From Saccharina japonica (lineage: Eukaryota > Sar > Phaeophyceae > Laminariales > Laminariaceae): DNA of 64,000 bases. The position numbers were made by a program, and so were the translations under genes. Position 1 is the first letter of the stretch. Every line of letters starts with the position of its first letter. Below the pieces are notes generated by a model that worked only from the letters and a program-made list of their open reading frames with translations, searched no databases and was not told the origin of the DNA. The stretch is from positions 453,225-517,224 of the forward strand of contig MEHQ01004134.1 of assembly GCA_008828725.1 (NCBI GenBank), read 5' to 3'. Below, piece after piece: positions 1-11,938 of this stretch.

Positions 1-76
1 GTCAGTAAAAAAAGGTTTATGTGCTGACCCAAATCGCTTAGAATAAAAAACGATCCCATCAATGACAATTAATTGC

Positions 77-563
77 AGGAACACAGCAAAAAGAGAAGAG
101 CCGCCAACGCAGTAGCTTAATGCAGTTAGGAGTTTGACCACTTGAAGGCGTCTGTCACGCTCCTCATTCCCGGGAACTGATAATCACGACTACGTAGGCG
201 AGATTTAAATCACGACTACGGGGACGTTTACGAGCCATCCCCGAATTTCAGGCCTTGCGTTTCTGGTTGAAGATAGGTTCAGGGTTGGGGATAGGGTTAG
301 GGTTATTTTTAGTTGCCGGTCCTTTGGGCTGTGAGAGTTACAGCGACGGTATTTTACGTGATAATTGCCTAGAGGTTAGGGTTTATTCCCCAAGAAAGGC
401 GCTGCTGCAGGGCTCAGCTGTTGTTGCACGCTGGTCTGTGGGATTTGGTTGGTGTGCTGGAGAGGACGGCTGCAACGGGAAAATGCGAAACGCAAGGCCT
501 AAAACCCGGGGATGGCTCGTAAACGTCCCCGTAGTCGTGATTTCATTCCCACCGTTCTTGTAA
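77..563. repeat. Short repeat B, split by an inserted MITE
   Basis: Bases from about 77 to 170 and from 544 to about 563 together match the 107-base unit at 60,894-61,000, where the unit is uninterrupted. The two halves are separated by the inverted-repeat element at 171-543. The unit has no coding capacity and no clear terminal inverted repeat of its own. In the second copy it is flanked by a 7-base duplication, so it appears to be a mobile short element rather than a chance duplication. Confidence 0.7.
171..543. mobile_element. MITE A with about 56-bp terminal inverted repeats
   Basis: Bases 207-262 and 488-543 are near-perfect inverted repeats of each other. Both ends begin AAATCACGACTACGGGGACG and run to GGCCTTGCGTTT. 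A partial extra copy of the end (AATCACGACTACG) lies at 182-194. The host sequence TCATTCC occurs at 164-170 and again at 542-548, consistent with a 7-base target duplication. The locus at about 60,985-61,000 shows the same flanks without the insert. The internal part has telomere-like GGGTTAGGGTT (about 286-306). It has no transposase, so it is a non-autonomous DNA transposon. Confidence 0.8.
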
Positions 564-3115
564 AGGGGGTTCAGTTTATTTACAGGCTTTTTTTACCCGG
601 GGAGGATAACGGTTAACAATGCTAAGCAGCGTCGCAGCAGGCCATATCCTGCTCACACGAAGAGATGAAAAGTTTCATGGCCACCGTCGCGCTGCACTGC
701 GTTCTACACCTACCGTTGGCTCTGGCGTTTGGCCCTCCATTGCCGCCCAAGCTTTGCTCGAGGGATTTGTCAACTAGGAGAGCGTCAATGACACCTGTTC
801 TGCCCGAATCGCCGTACTTAACAACTGCGACTTGGTGAGCTTTGAACCGCCCCCGGGCAGGTGGTTGTCTGCCTGCACCATAAGGCTGTCACAAGACGCC
901 TTGCGCTTTGCACGTCGGTATGCTACGCCCTAGTGCTGACATCTGGGTGTTGCCGACAAGGCTTAGTTCAAACAGGATTCTGGTGTGGTGCACCCCAAGA
1001 AACGACTGCTTGCTGTACGTACGACGTACAACGTTACGAGTTACGAGTACGTCGCAGTATACGTACGTACAGCAGTATAACACATCTGGTGCCAATGCCG
1101 GTACCAAGTACCCGCACCCACCGGGCACGTAGGGAGTACGGAGTGACAAACACCAGAGGGTAACAAGTAACGTTATATTCATGTTACACCAGCAGTTTGT
1201 ACATCAGCTGTATGAATAGCAGCTGTACGAGTATCGTCATGGTTGCCCTCGCTCAAGCCTGAAACAAGCGTGAGCGTCCCCCAGCAAACGGTCAGTAATC
1301 TCGAAATAAATGATCGGACAATCAGTGAGAAGGTTTTTGAAAACTGAAAATTAATGTTTTCAAGCCGCAAAATCAATCATGGACCCCAAAATGCGAACTT
1401 CCTGGCCATTTTTTTCGAATATCATTTTCGGGACGGCCTCCACCTGGAAAATGAGTCCCATTTTCGATCACCATCGGCGCTTGAAACTGCTGGCATCTGG
1501 ATTTGCATCGTTGCAGTGGGTTTCCATACATCGTGGGAGGCAGCAAGCGTTCAAATGTTCGGACAAAAGAAAACGGCAGTACCGAGGGGCCGCATCTATC
1601 TATCTGCCAAGCAAGCAACAGGACCTGTGCTGCTTCCCGTGTCCCCTGCGCGCCTCACAGGCACCACCACGAGTCGATGGGATCGGATTGTGATGGTGTC
1701 GATTACGACAGCCTTTCCCACTCTCCTAGCAGTTGCGATGTTGAGCAACGACAACTTGTTTCGTCGAGGACGAGGGTAGGCAGCGAGGAGGACAAGACGA
1801 CTTCTAAAGACAACCCTCCCTAGTATGAAGCGCACGTGTCGTGTTTCCCTCGTCACGAGTACGGTACCAGGTACCATGCTTCTGCTTGGGTTGAGATGCT
1901 CCGGTGCGACGAACTCCACATAGTTTAGGGAGGAAGCGCAACTCTCTCAACAGGCGTTTCCGCGTACCGCATGCTGCAGCAGCTGTCTTCCTCCTGCTGT
2001 TGGCTGTTGAATACCTCGTATGTGCTTGAGAGTTGTACTGTCCAAATAAATGCGATCTGAAAAGTATGGGGCATGATAAGGTCGTCGGCCTATTCTGCGC
2101 GTCTGGTTTTGAGGCCCGAAAACATCATCATTTTTTCGGTTCTCAAAAACCTTCCGTCAGAGATGCTGGGAGAGGTATTCGGTAGTTAGCAGTGCTCCTG
2201 CTGAACGTATCACGGATTGCCTCTGTTGGACCGGGTTCGCTCTATGAGCAGACTACCGGTATGATTTTGACAGTAGCAGTAGCTGCAATCCCAACAAACA
2301 TGGGATGTATGCATACAATAGAGCTGATACACGATCAGTATCAGTGCATCAGAGTATATTCATCCCAACGTCTTGCCGACGACGCCAAATGTAAAGGTGC
2401 TACCGGTATTATACTACCGAGGGGACGAAGCAATAGCCACACGTCGGCTGCTGTCGTTGTGCTCCTTTCATAATATCCACACGGCGGTGTAGACAATCCG
2501 GCGTCCCCTCGGTGTTACTAAAAATACCTTCATACCTGTAGGAGGGTGAAAAAAAGATAGTTGGATGCTAATGATGTTGTGGCAGCAACGCGATTTAACT
2601 CGACGTATGACCCTACTGCTATCCTATTGGTGTCCAGTAAATGTCAACATATCGTCCAGGGTGTGTATCACGTCGGTCTTAGCTATAGCTCAAGGCTCAA
2701 CTGCTGTAGATCCCTCTTGTACTTGTTTATAGGTGAAGCTCTACCTTTGTCCCACCTTTCGACGATAGAAATCAACAAACTAAAAACAAAAAAAATAGCA
2801 CAGACCCCTCCCCCTCTTCGACCGCGCCGCCTTTATCTCTCTGTGCCCATCCGCGTTTCTACATCTTGACCGGCGTTATACAACACTCGGGCCACGGGTG
2901 GCACGCCCGTCGTTGCCCTCGCTGCTCTGTGCATCTCACTGTCGCTTCTAATTTTTTGTGTTGTACCTTTGACTCCATTTTTTCTTTCATCCCGGTTGAT
3001 CGCGTCCTGACATGTGCTCCCGCTGCCGCTGTCGTGTACGTACCCCTACAGGGGTCGTCAACATGTGTTGGGCAGCTCTAGGCAGCCGTCCACCGCCGCC
3101 ACAGCCGCCGCCACC

Positions 3116-6100
3116 ATGCGAGGCAACCTTCCGACGTGGAGAGGGGGTCAAACCCGAGGTCAAGGTCAGCGACGTGGCTGGCTTCGCTCGAGCGGCAGCC
3201 TTCTGGGTATATCTCCCCGACAAGATGATGAGAGCCTCAGGGGACAGCTCGAGGAAGCGCGCGCTAGCGAGGGAGCAGGCGCGGCTGCCGTCGCCGCTGC
3301 TCCTGCTGTACTGGACGAGGAAGGGGGCGCGAAACCCGTCGCCACCGGGATAGGCTGGATTACGATCCTGTCGGTGTTCGTGACCCAGGTGTCGTTCGTG
3401 GGACTCTTCTTTTGTCTGGCAACGTCGGCGATACGTGAGTCGAAAGGGTCGCGGTTGGGCGCGTGCTGCTCGTACGTCAACCCGAATGGTCGCTGTATAA
3501 GCGGGAAACATAAACGTAGCATCTTGGAGGAGGTGCTGTAACCCTCATGGACTAGGTGTGACTGCTTGCACGGAGGAGTCGTGTGTCGCTTTCTGTGGGG
3601 TTGTGGCGACGAGAATGGCTTTTTATGCAGATAGCGCTGCTATAGCGGTTGCCCGCGTACACAAAAGTCTGGTGAATGCGCTCGCACCAGCGAGGGGGAG
3701 GGGTAATTTCGATCCATAGCGTCTTTCGCTCTGCGCCTTAACGGTGTGGGCGCGAATCGGGTCGCGAGCAGCACTATACCGGTGTTCTCTCCTTGCGCCG
3801 ACGGAACGAGAAGCACACGTAAAGCTCTCTAGAGCCGCTGAACCTTGCGGCACTCCCCGGGGCCGAATGCGCCTGCTCCGTGCTTTATCCACAGCAAGAC
3901 CCGGTTCCCACTCAACCATCACCGCTGGCGACATATGCCCAGCAAGCCAAACTTGGCCCTTGGTCTACACTCCTGGACGAACGTCGGGGGAAACAACTGA
4001 CTACAGTCTCGTGTTTTAGCGACGCAGAATTCGGCTTGCGGTGGCTGCAGCAAAGTAGTCGTTCCCCAGCGCCGGGAAAATGCTGCCGTAAAGCCCTCGG
4101 TTGGTCAATCCTTGCTGATAATTTTCGAGCGCACCCCCTCTTGCCTCTGTCGGGCTACGCGATCGGCTGCCAAATAAATGCGAAGCTCGTGGTATAGCTC
4201 TCTGTGTCAACCCCTCCCGTCCACCTTCCGCGCGCGCAATGTGTGTTGCCTACCAGGCGAACAACTAGCCTCTTCGATGATGCTCACACCTTTGGGTGCC
4301 GCCTTCGGGCTAGCCGGAGCGGTGCCGCTGCTCACTTTCGGACTTGCGCTAGATAAGATGGACTGGGAGTGGATTAAGAAGGTGGATGAGATTACGCGGG
4401 GCGTCACTGTGCAGCTTTTCGGGACCAAGCGACAGGTACGGTGCGATACCTTGCTTTTTTTTAGAGAGTGGCAACCTGCATGGTTGTCACAAGACAACCG
4501 CTGTAGAACGGCTGATACAGGTGGTGCTATTGACTCTACCTATTATCATGTACCATACTATGTATTGTAGTGTAAAGCGCACCGAGGGCTTCAGGTACAC
4601 CTTGTCGAAACGATTATACACCCGTTCAGTGTCGACCTTTCACCTTGAACTGGCCGCAGTACAACGTGGGCGGAAGCATGTCCAAATCTCGCCGCCTCGT
4701 TCGAGAAACAATCGCCAGCATTATTTCGCCGCCCCAGGCGCGGTAATTCGCTGCTGGACCATCGCCTTTATGGGGGCGCGCGAGAGACCCGTTTTGATGC
4801 ATACGGACGTCATGGTCGAAGACGCATCGCTCTACATCCTTTTCGAGGAGCGGAAGCGTGCCGTGCTTTTATAACGTCATTATTCATGCTTGCACCGTGC
4901 CTTTTCCGTGTTAGGACTGCACCCGCGTTTTTTGGGGACCTGCTTACAATTCGTGTAGGATCCCTTTTGCAGTAAGAAAACGGGTTAATATAAGGAAGTA
5001 CGTATATACCCCTCGGAGGGTTGACTCGAGTAGACGTCAACGAAAGCTGAAACAAGTTATAGTCCCGCCGGTGACCCACGACGGGGATACAAGTACTGGT
5101 ATGTGGTTGGAGCGCGATGGATGGCCAATCGCAACTGCGCCTCTCTTCGGATCGATGTAAAAGCTTGCTGCATGTGTTTGCCCTGATTTGGAATACCCCT
5201 GCATCCCAAGCAAGCGTATGAAAAAACTAACCGTTTATTGGCTTGACAAGAGAGCATAACATGTTTGCGCTCAACGTACAGGCGCATGGGGATTTTACTG
5301 CCCCATGCTAGGCCCTTGCTCCGCCATGTGCATGTTGGTAAATGTGCCTCTTTTATCGCGTCCGTCGGGTCGTGTTGGTGAAGGACAGGCGGTGAAAGTG
5401 CTCGCGATCGTCATCCCGCTGGCGACGCTCATAGGGTTTGCCGAGGAGTGCACGTTCCGGGGATACCTCCCGCTCATTCTCGCCGCTAAGACGGGCTTGC
5501 CCTCGGCGGTTGTCATCGGGCTCTCGGCCGTCATTTTTGGGGTGAGGTGCATCGACACGCGTCCTTTGATTCCCGCGGCTGCTACCCCATATTTTTATAT
5601 ACAGCCGAAATATATAGCCGAATGCAAGGGGTGATGCACTTGGAAGGACAATGCTGGATACGATTTTTATCACGAGGCGTTTTCTTGAGGAGGGCACCGT
5701 CGTCATTGGTTTTGGTCGGAAAATATGTTGCGCACGTCTTTGAGAGACCCTAACGATTCTGCGCGGTTGGGGTTATTGTTTTTGTGGCTCGTCCATTGCC
5801 ATAACTGGTTCGCGGGTGGCCTTGCGCCCGACCACGTTGAGTTAGGTGAAGGGGTAGAGAGTTTCGTTATCGGACGGACAATGGATGGAACGATGGATGA
5901 GAGCTCCGATAATTTTGCGGAGTGTGGCTTAAACGTATGACAGATGTTGGAGGCGCGAGGCAGTTCACGGGATAGGAGGGATGGGCCAGCGGTGGTACGC
6001 TGTGAGCGCGTTGCGCGTGTCTGGGGTGGTGCGTTTTTGTTTCCGTCGTTGGTGGAACGTCGGCCTCGCGTCCATGGATAAACGTGTTTCTTCTGATCGA

Positions 6101-7703
6101 ACTGTGCTCGTAGAGGTTGTTTTTTTTTTCGTGCGAGAAGCGCGAAATCACCCCGGGAGCGGCGGGCCTGGGCCGGCTTGGTCGTGGCCTATTCATCGAG
6201 ACACCGTGTATGCGTGTGTATGAGTGCGCTTGTCCTGGGCACTGTTCTGCAAGCATTGACAACGAAAGCCGTTCGAACCCATGGTGGAGCGCTCTGTGTG
6301 AGGAGCGCCGGCGGCAAACAAAGGCTGGTGTTCCATATTTTGCGACTGCGGCAGGCAGCAACACATTCGCGACCTTGCCTTAAAGCACGCAAGATACGCA
6401 CCTCCTCGGATGAGCTTCCAAGATTATTGTATCGACGACGGGTGTGATAGAGTGCGAACGCCGAGCACTGTGTCTATGAAATTTTCTCGACGAGATTTTT
6501 TCGAAGCTAATGTGTTCATTGTGTCTGCCCCCCTTGGTTTGGAGAAATCGGATCGGAAATTAATCACGGGGGGTTGTGTTACCTTGCGTGCTGTTCAGTA
6601 TAAAACCTGATGTGGCCACAACATATCGTTTCACCGCTTTGTACACAACCGGCGCCCCAGCCCTCGCGGCTGAAACTCACCCGCACTAATACACTGCCGC
6701 AACGTGTCTTGTCGTGCCGTATCTCTACGAGCAGGCGCTGCACGCTGCGACGTGGGCGTACTTCCTCAACGCCACCTTGAGCGGCTTGTTCTTCCACTAT
6801 CTCCTGCTGTCCACGGGGAACATCTTCGTCCCGATCGTAGCGCACGCCTTTTACGATGCGTTCGCCCTCGTGCGCTACCATCTAAAGGTGAGCTCGGTGG
6901 GAGGGACTCGATCCTCGTGTTGTTTCCCGGCGCAATCCAGGCCCTCGCCTCCGTCAGAAGACGTTGTTGTGCTACGAACCTCGCTTGCCCAGCGACCAAG
7001 ACATGGAATTTTTCATACCCCGCTGTGCGTCGTTTTTAATACCGAATACCTTGTAACGGGAGCCCCTCTCCGCATTCTGTGAGCTCCGCCACGATCGCTA
7101 ACCTGTCCGCTTCTCCGGTTCATGCGCCGCCCGGGTAAGGAAGTAAGAGCTTTAGCGCGCTCGACTCGGCGACGAACTGCATGACCACGTTTGAGGCCCG
7201 CGGTGCGTGGGATTCTAGTGACGGGTCACCCACAAGGTTGGCGTTTGTTCGCGGAGGCGATGGCATGACGCAGGTCGCTCGTCACTGTCGCTGCCCCCGC
7301 CCCGAGTGCGTGGCCCAGTCGCAGGTCTCTGTAAGCGCGGTTGAGATGCGAGTCGAGAGCCGGCGACGACGCGGTGTGTCAGTCGTCGAGCGTGATAACC
7401 CTGTGATTGAGGGCCTGCATGCCACCGGCGCGGCGTGAAGGAACACGTCACGAGTACGAGTAGCGGCGCCCTGTCTGCAGCGCTCGCGCCCGCCAGCGAA
7501 ATGGTGCGGTGGCGTGGTGGTGATCGGTGGGGGTAGACCTCCCGTGATGTACGCGCGCAGCCAGTGTTCCCCGAGTTCCCCTCTCTCATGATCGTGCGAT
7601 TACTATCTCTACTGAGAACCGTGAGCGATGGCAGCCGCCCCCTCTTCGTGCGTCTCCGATGCTTCATACGTGTTTTTTTCAGGTGACAGAACCGCAAGAG
7701 TAG
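3116..7703 (+). CDS. CPBP (CAAX-type) intramembrane metalloprotease, multi-exon
   Basis: Predicted exons are 3,116-3,434, 4,257-4,435, 4,660-4,742, 5,282-5,337 (uncertain), 5,389-5,541, 6,735-6,887 and 7,683-7,703. The ATG at 3,116 sits in GCCACCATGCG, a strong start context. Exon 1 ends in a membrane helix (GWITILSVFVTQVSFVGLFF). The fifth exon holds motif 1 of the CPBP family, EECTFRG (EExxxR). Its last residues VIFG join ALHA of the next exon to make the FxxxH motif 2, and VAHAFYDAF supplies the later conserved His. CPBP proteins are membrane-embedded metalloproteases; those of photosynthetic eukaryotes are often plastid proteins, so plastid targeting is plausible but not shown. The last exon adds only VTEPQE before TAG, in phase. 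The exon 3 to exon 5 junction is off by one base, so a small exon is missing or one border is wrong. Confidence 0.8.
5389..5541 (+). CDS. CPBP gene, exon with EExxxR catalytic motif
   Basis: This 51-codon exon is in phase 0 at both ends. Its acceptor is GGACAG and its donor GTGAGG. It encodes a hydrophobic helix (LAIVIPLATLIGFAEE) followed by EECTFRGYLPLIL and a second helix ending in SAVIFG. The two adjacent Glu and the Arg are the hallmark metal-binding and catalytic motif of the family. Confidence 0.88.
6735..6887 (+). CDS. CPBP gene, exon with FxxxH and C-terminal helices
   Basis: This exon is 51 codons, phase 0 at both ends, with acceptor CGAGCAG and donor GTGAGC. It starts ALHAATWAYF, which completes the FGALHA motif with the previous exon. 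It then runs through a Leu-rich helix and the last conserved block FVPIVAHAFYDAFALVRYHLK. Splicing on to 7,683 ends the protein six residues later. Confidence 0.87.
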
Positions 7704-8768
7704 AAGGTCTTTTCCCGCAGCACAGTTTCCCGTGGGACTCGTAGGCAACGCTCTTCTCCGTCGTAGATGGCGGTAAGACGGGATCGGCGCAGTCTGGTCG
7801 AAAGATCGGCGGGGGGGTTCGACGAAGCACGCCTGCTTGTTTTCGCCGGGCACGCTACGGTCGCGTCGCGCAAGGTACCTATAGTAGTCCAAGGGCACGG
7901 CGTGCGTTGCCATCGGTGTTTTTTCACCCTCGCTCTCCGTGGTTAAGAGCATCTGGGGCACGCATCGTGTGCTGTTGGGTAGGGGTCTTTTACGATGTGC
8001 TAGAAGTAAACAAGGTCCTGTATCACTACCACGCCTCCTGCAGTAGAGGGAGTGAATAAGGTATTCCTCTAGACATGGGTCAGGGCCTGGAAAACAATAC
8101 TAGGTATGACAATACTAGGTATGAGGGTATTTCAGCGCCTTTTCCCGTACATCATGGTGTACTTCACTCCAGCAGGAGAATACAATCCACACCCAACTCG
8201 TGCCAGGTAGTTGGGGTTATGTCAGACGGCAGCGCTTGGAAATCATCGCGTGCGAGTAACACAAGTGAGAACCGACCTGCTGCTGACGTCGAGATGTTTT
8301 GGCAGGACGAGTACACTACTCCATATACGACTTTTTTGTACGGGTGGCTCGCGTTTGGTGGCGCGAAATTAGCCGCCCTAGAGGAAGGGGTGGGATGGCA
8401 TGGTATTGCGCGTCTCGTCCGGGGGGTACTCCAGTCAAAAGCGGCGACTTGTTTGGGCAGCTGTGGGGGCACACACCACACACACTACTGTAGATAGATG
8501 GGTCATGGATTGGCATTTTGACCATATTTGTGCCAATATGCAATATTCTTAGACTGTCCCTACTACACATCCAGGGAACGGCATTCAGGAGCAGAGCCGC
8601 ACGCAGTACAGCTGCCAATGTTTGTGTAATGGTGAATAAGACGATACAAGGCATATGTTGGGCGGAGCGGAAGCAGGGGCGTGTGAACGAATTACAGTCG
8701 ACTCCCCACCCCCCCCCTCCTGCTGCAGCTGGCTGGTGTATTCCTTTGATGGTTCAATTCACTAAATT

Positions 8769-9227
8769 TTGAAAAACGATGATTTAAGCGAGTCGCAAAG
8801 CGGACTACCGTCGGCGATGTCGATGGTGGAGCTGGGAGAGGGTAGAGCCTCCCCGAGCCTGATTGACAAGGCGACAGGTGAATATCGAGAGCAGGGGCGG
8901 CACTCAAGTCGTCTTCGTGGCACTCTAGTGGTAGGTGAGGGTGAGAACAGCTTTCTTGTCCGCGTCCCAAGCGCCACAGAGCATGTTTCCGCTCGAGGCC
9001 TACATACACCCCTTGTCGCTATTGCGGACACAAAACATGCCGCCGTAGATCACATCCCGGCATCTGTATCGTGCGTTCGGCCCTGTGTAGGCCGATATAA
9101 TGTGGCGATTGCGCCGGTTGCACTCGCATTCGAAGATTTGTTTTGGTGCACGTTCTTCTGGTCACGAAGTCGGTTAGGAAAGGGAGAGAGGCGGCGTCGG
9201 CAGCGGATTACTCGGTGGGAGTGCTAG
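8769..9227 (+). CDS. Orphan open frame, possible exon, unknown function
   Basis: An open frame of about 150 codons runs here with an internal ATG at 8,818. The stretch around VELGEGRASPSLIDKATGEY is not low-complexity. A donor-like GTGAGG follows GTLVV near 8,935, so any real exon may end there. I recognise no domain and no partner exon. It could be a lineage-specific gene, a decayed gene, or chance. Confidence 0.2.
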   Translation: MKNDDLSESQSGLPSAMSMVELGEGRASPSLIDKATGEYREQGRHSSRLRGTLVVGEGENSFLVRVPSATEHVSARGLHTPLVAIADTKHAAVDHIPASVSCVRPCVGRYNVAIAPVALAFEDLFWCTFFWSRSRLGKGERRRRQRITRWEC

Positions 9228-9440
9228 GTGTTGCGTTACTTTGAAACACTCTGACAGTGTTTTTTAGGGTCGCCCTCTTCAAAATTCTAGAGGTCATGGT
9301 GCTTGTCTACGACCTTCCTTTTTGTGTCAAGGTTGATTAAATTCGGCTGAGCCTCACAGGTTTCTCGGCCACGGCCCGCCCTGAAGCCGTGGCGCACTCG
9401 ACAGTTTCACATTAGGTGGCGCTTGCCTCGCTCACGAGTG

Positions 9441-9685
9441 GACGCATGCTACGATAGAGGTGCACCATGTTTTTTCTGAGCTCCTCACTTAAGGAGCGTC
9501 ATACCTCACCGAAAAAATGATTTTGGAGGAAATTGAAAGTGCTGGATGAGAAATCTCTTGACCGAAGTACACTCTGAAACATTATTCGTCTCAAAAATGA
9601 AAGTCCGACGAATTTGGGTTAAGGATCCCGATCGTTCAGAAACCGATTCAGCCAAAAAGTGCTACCTCTACCGTAGCACGCGTCA
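9441..9685. mobile_element. MITE family C, copy 1
   Basis: The left end reads GCTACGATAGAGGTGCACC and the right end, in reverse complement, GTGCTACGGTAGAGGTAGC. The element is about 245 bases long. Just inside the left end lies a short hairpin, GAGCTCCTCACTTAAGGAGC. The interior is AT-rich and shares blocks with the copy at 51,346-51,620. It has no coding capacity and is probably a non-autonomous DNA transposon. Confidence 0.7.
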
Positions 9686-10420
9686 GTGGCACTGCCTTGC
9701 CTGCGTTTTGGTCCTACTCAACTCTTGCAACAGCTTGCCACCAACACCATGGTAGAGTTTCCACGCGCGGGGTGCCTCTAAGTCGCAATTGGCTGCCAAC
9801 ACCCTGCCTGCGTCTGGAGTGTATTCATCCTGCCAATTTCAATCCAAGCACCTTTTCAGCATGTTCTAGACGATGTGAATGCAGGCGTTCCGTCCGAGGA
9901 ACGCAGAGGCGTCAACTGCCCTTTCGTTATCTTAGCGATTCGTAGATGGATAATTTCGTCCGGCAAAACCTCAGGGTAGAGTTGGGAAAACGTCGGAAGG
10001 CCACACTACTGTATTAATAGAGGGCTTCCCAAGGGTAATCGAAAATAAAGTCCATGACCAACACGACGTTGTATTGCTCGGTATTAAAACATCCCGTCGT
10101 TGCAGGCTGTTCGCACAACAACAAATAAAGCAAGCTGCGCTGCGAGAGAGAGAAGCGAGTGCACGAAAGGTACACACCGAACTGGTTTTGAAAGCAACAA
10201 GCTGCAAAGAGCACGACACACAAGACAAGGCAAGCCCTACCCGCTTGGACAACGGCGACATAAGCCGTAGAAACATTATGCTACCGCTGTTAAGCAGTGG
10301 CGAGCCCGGTAGCTTCTGCATTCGTCAGTGATGTGAGGCGACCTCTCAAAAGCTTATCTCTCTCGTGTCCCACAGCACACAGCACGTAAAAAAGAGTGAA
10401 CAAATAGACGTAGACCCTCG

Positions 10421-10745
10421 GGTAACACGAGGCTCACAACACGCTGTGGTGTTTGTGGATCATGTATATACAATCCACTGTTCCAGCGAAGGTCGCATAT
10501 TCCACAAGTATTACAACAGGTTATGAGCCTCGTGTTGCGCGACGGTTTGTGCATATTTGTCCACTATCAACCTGTATTTTAAATATTTTAAACCTTGGCT
10601 GTGACAACATTGGAAATGTAGACCGAGAGGGGACAAGTAAATGCAGACCCTCATGTAACATGAGGCCCATAACCTGTTGTAATGTGTTTCAATATATAGC
10701 CCTTGCGTAACATGAGGCTCATGACCTGTTGTAACATTTGTGGAA
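10421..10745. repeat. Four copies of a ~35-bp unit, one inverted
   Basis: The unit (core GTAACATGAGGCTCATGACC followed by TGTTGTAA) occurs directly near 10,421-10,458, 10,650-10,685 and 10,704-10,738, and inverted near 10,505-10,545. The first and last copies are followed by the same TTTGTGG. The spacing is irregular, so this is a cluster rather than a simple tandem array. Confidence 0.6.
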
Positions 10746-11714
10746 TATTGCTGCAGCAAACCCCATCCATCAGACCCAAATTATCGATAAGACCAGGATC
10801 GTTACTCCTGCGACTGGTTCACCTACTGTTTGGGTTTGATGGAGTGGATTCCACAGGCCAGCTCCACAAAGCACCAACAACCAATGCTCGTGTAAGTCCT
10901 AGTACTCTAGATGATGTAACGGGTAACGAGGCTGATTATTATGATAACTTGTATGCCTTACGCGGCAGATTTACAGTGGCTTCAGTCTCTTTCGTTGTTT
11001 GTGGGTGGTATCGAGATACACCAGGCATGTGTGCGGTGTCTATTATGGGTTCCTACCTACAATAGAGCCGGAGGCACCCCTTCTCACCCTTTGTATTCCA
11101 CTAGGGAGCTTCCTCCTGCTTAACCCCTGCTCATACAAATAAGCCCTCGGGTCTGGTTAAGACAGTCCCTACGGTCCATAGCATAAATATTAAATGTTGG
11201 CGCACGGCGCTGCAACGTCTCCCTTCCCGACGCATAACTATCGTCGGTGCAAAATGAGCATCTTGGTCACGGCCCGGTAACAACGTGCACCTTCCACATA
11301 GCAGATCCTCTGTTCTTCGTCGGCGCTCAGTCGCTGCAACACCCCCCTTGTCTGACGTTGTGAGTGTCGGTGCTAGTCGGGCATTACGGCAACGCAACCA
11401 ACTTTACCTTCTTTATCGAGAATATACCACCGAATCTACTTCCAACTACCCACGGGAGATGCTCAGCCCACCTTCGGTTAGGCGGCAGCTGACAGGCACT
11501 TACCTTCACGCTTCAAGAATATACCCTACGTATGTACATCCGATCGATCGTGTCGTCCAGAACAAGTTCCCTTTGTGGTGAGCCCACATAACACACACGA
11601 TCTACAAGGCCAACACTCGTTCAAAGAGTAACCAGTCCTCTAGACCTGACACCCCCACCACAGGTAGCCAGATACCAGACACGCACGTAAACAACAGACA
11701 ACCAGATTCCAGAC

Positions 11715-11938
11715 TAAGGGCCGTTCTTATCGAGCAGATTTTTCCATAATTTCCGATATTGTTTTTCCAAAGAAAAAAGAAAAAGAGGAAATATTGGAAA
11801 TTCTTGAGAGGGCAAAATGTTTGAAAGGCACGTTCGAATAAATGGAAAAAAAATGGAAAAAATGAAAAATTAGAAAATTGCGCGAAAAACAATATTGGAT
11901 TTTTTTTTAATTTATGGCTCCGATAAGAATGGCCCTAA
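11715..11938. mobile_element. MITE D with TAAGGGCCGTTCTTATCG ends
   Basis: The left end TAAGGGCCGTTCTTATCG is the near-perfect inverse of the right end CGATAAGAATGGCCCTAA. The element is about 224 bases, very A/T-rich inside, and has no open frame of note. CAGAC occurs directly outside both ends, suggesting a 5-base target duplication. Sequences starting TAAGGGCCGTT also occur at about 24,322 and 49,048. Confidence 0.7.

Larger units (their letters stand above)
1..3115. other. Intergenic region upstream of the CPBP gene
   Basis: No convincing coding exon was found here. It holds the repeat pair described separately (77-563), GTAC-rich stretches around 1,015-1,075, a palindromic GGTACCAGGTACC at about 1,863-1,875, and from about 2,780 on a CT-rich and then GCC-rich stretch that leads into the start of the CPBP gene. 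Open frames at 1,354-1,779 and 1,596-1,919 overlap on opposite strands and show no domain or splice logic. Confidence 0.5.

Noticed and set aside
286-306. Telomere-like GGGTTAGGGTT, also at 28,121-28,136
   Set aside because: Only two units at each site, one inside a MITE. There is no array, so neither a chromosome end nor an interstitial telomere tract is supported.
3895-4010. Possible exon of the CPBP gene after TATCCACAG
   Set aside because: Exon 1 (phase 1) joins directly and in phase to 4,257. Including this piece needs a poor donor (GTCTCG or GTCGGG).
7215-7961. 248-codon minus-strand open frame, one of the longest in the window
   Set aside because: It lies opposite the last intron and tiny last exon of the CPBP gene, is Arg/Ser/Pro-rich in the way of an antisense frame through GC-rich DNA, and shows no domain, membrane helix or splice logic.
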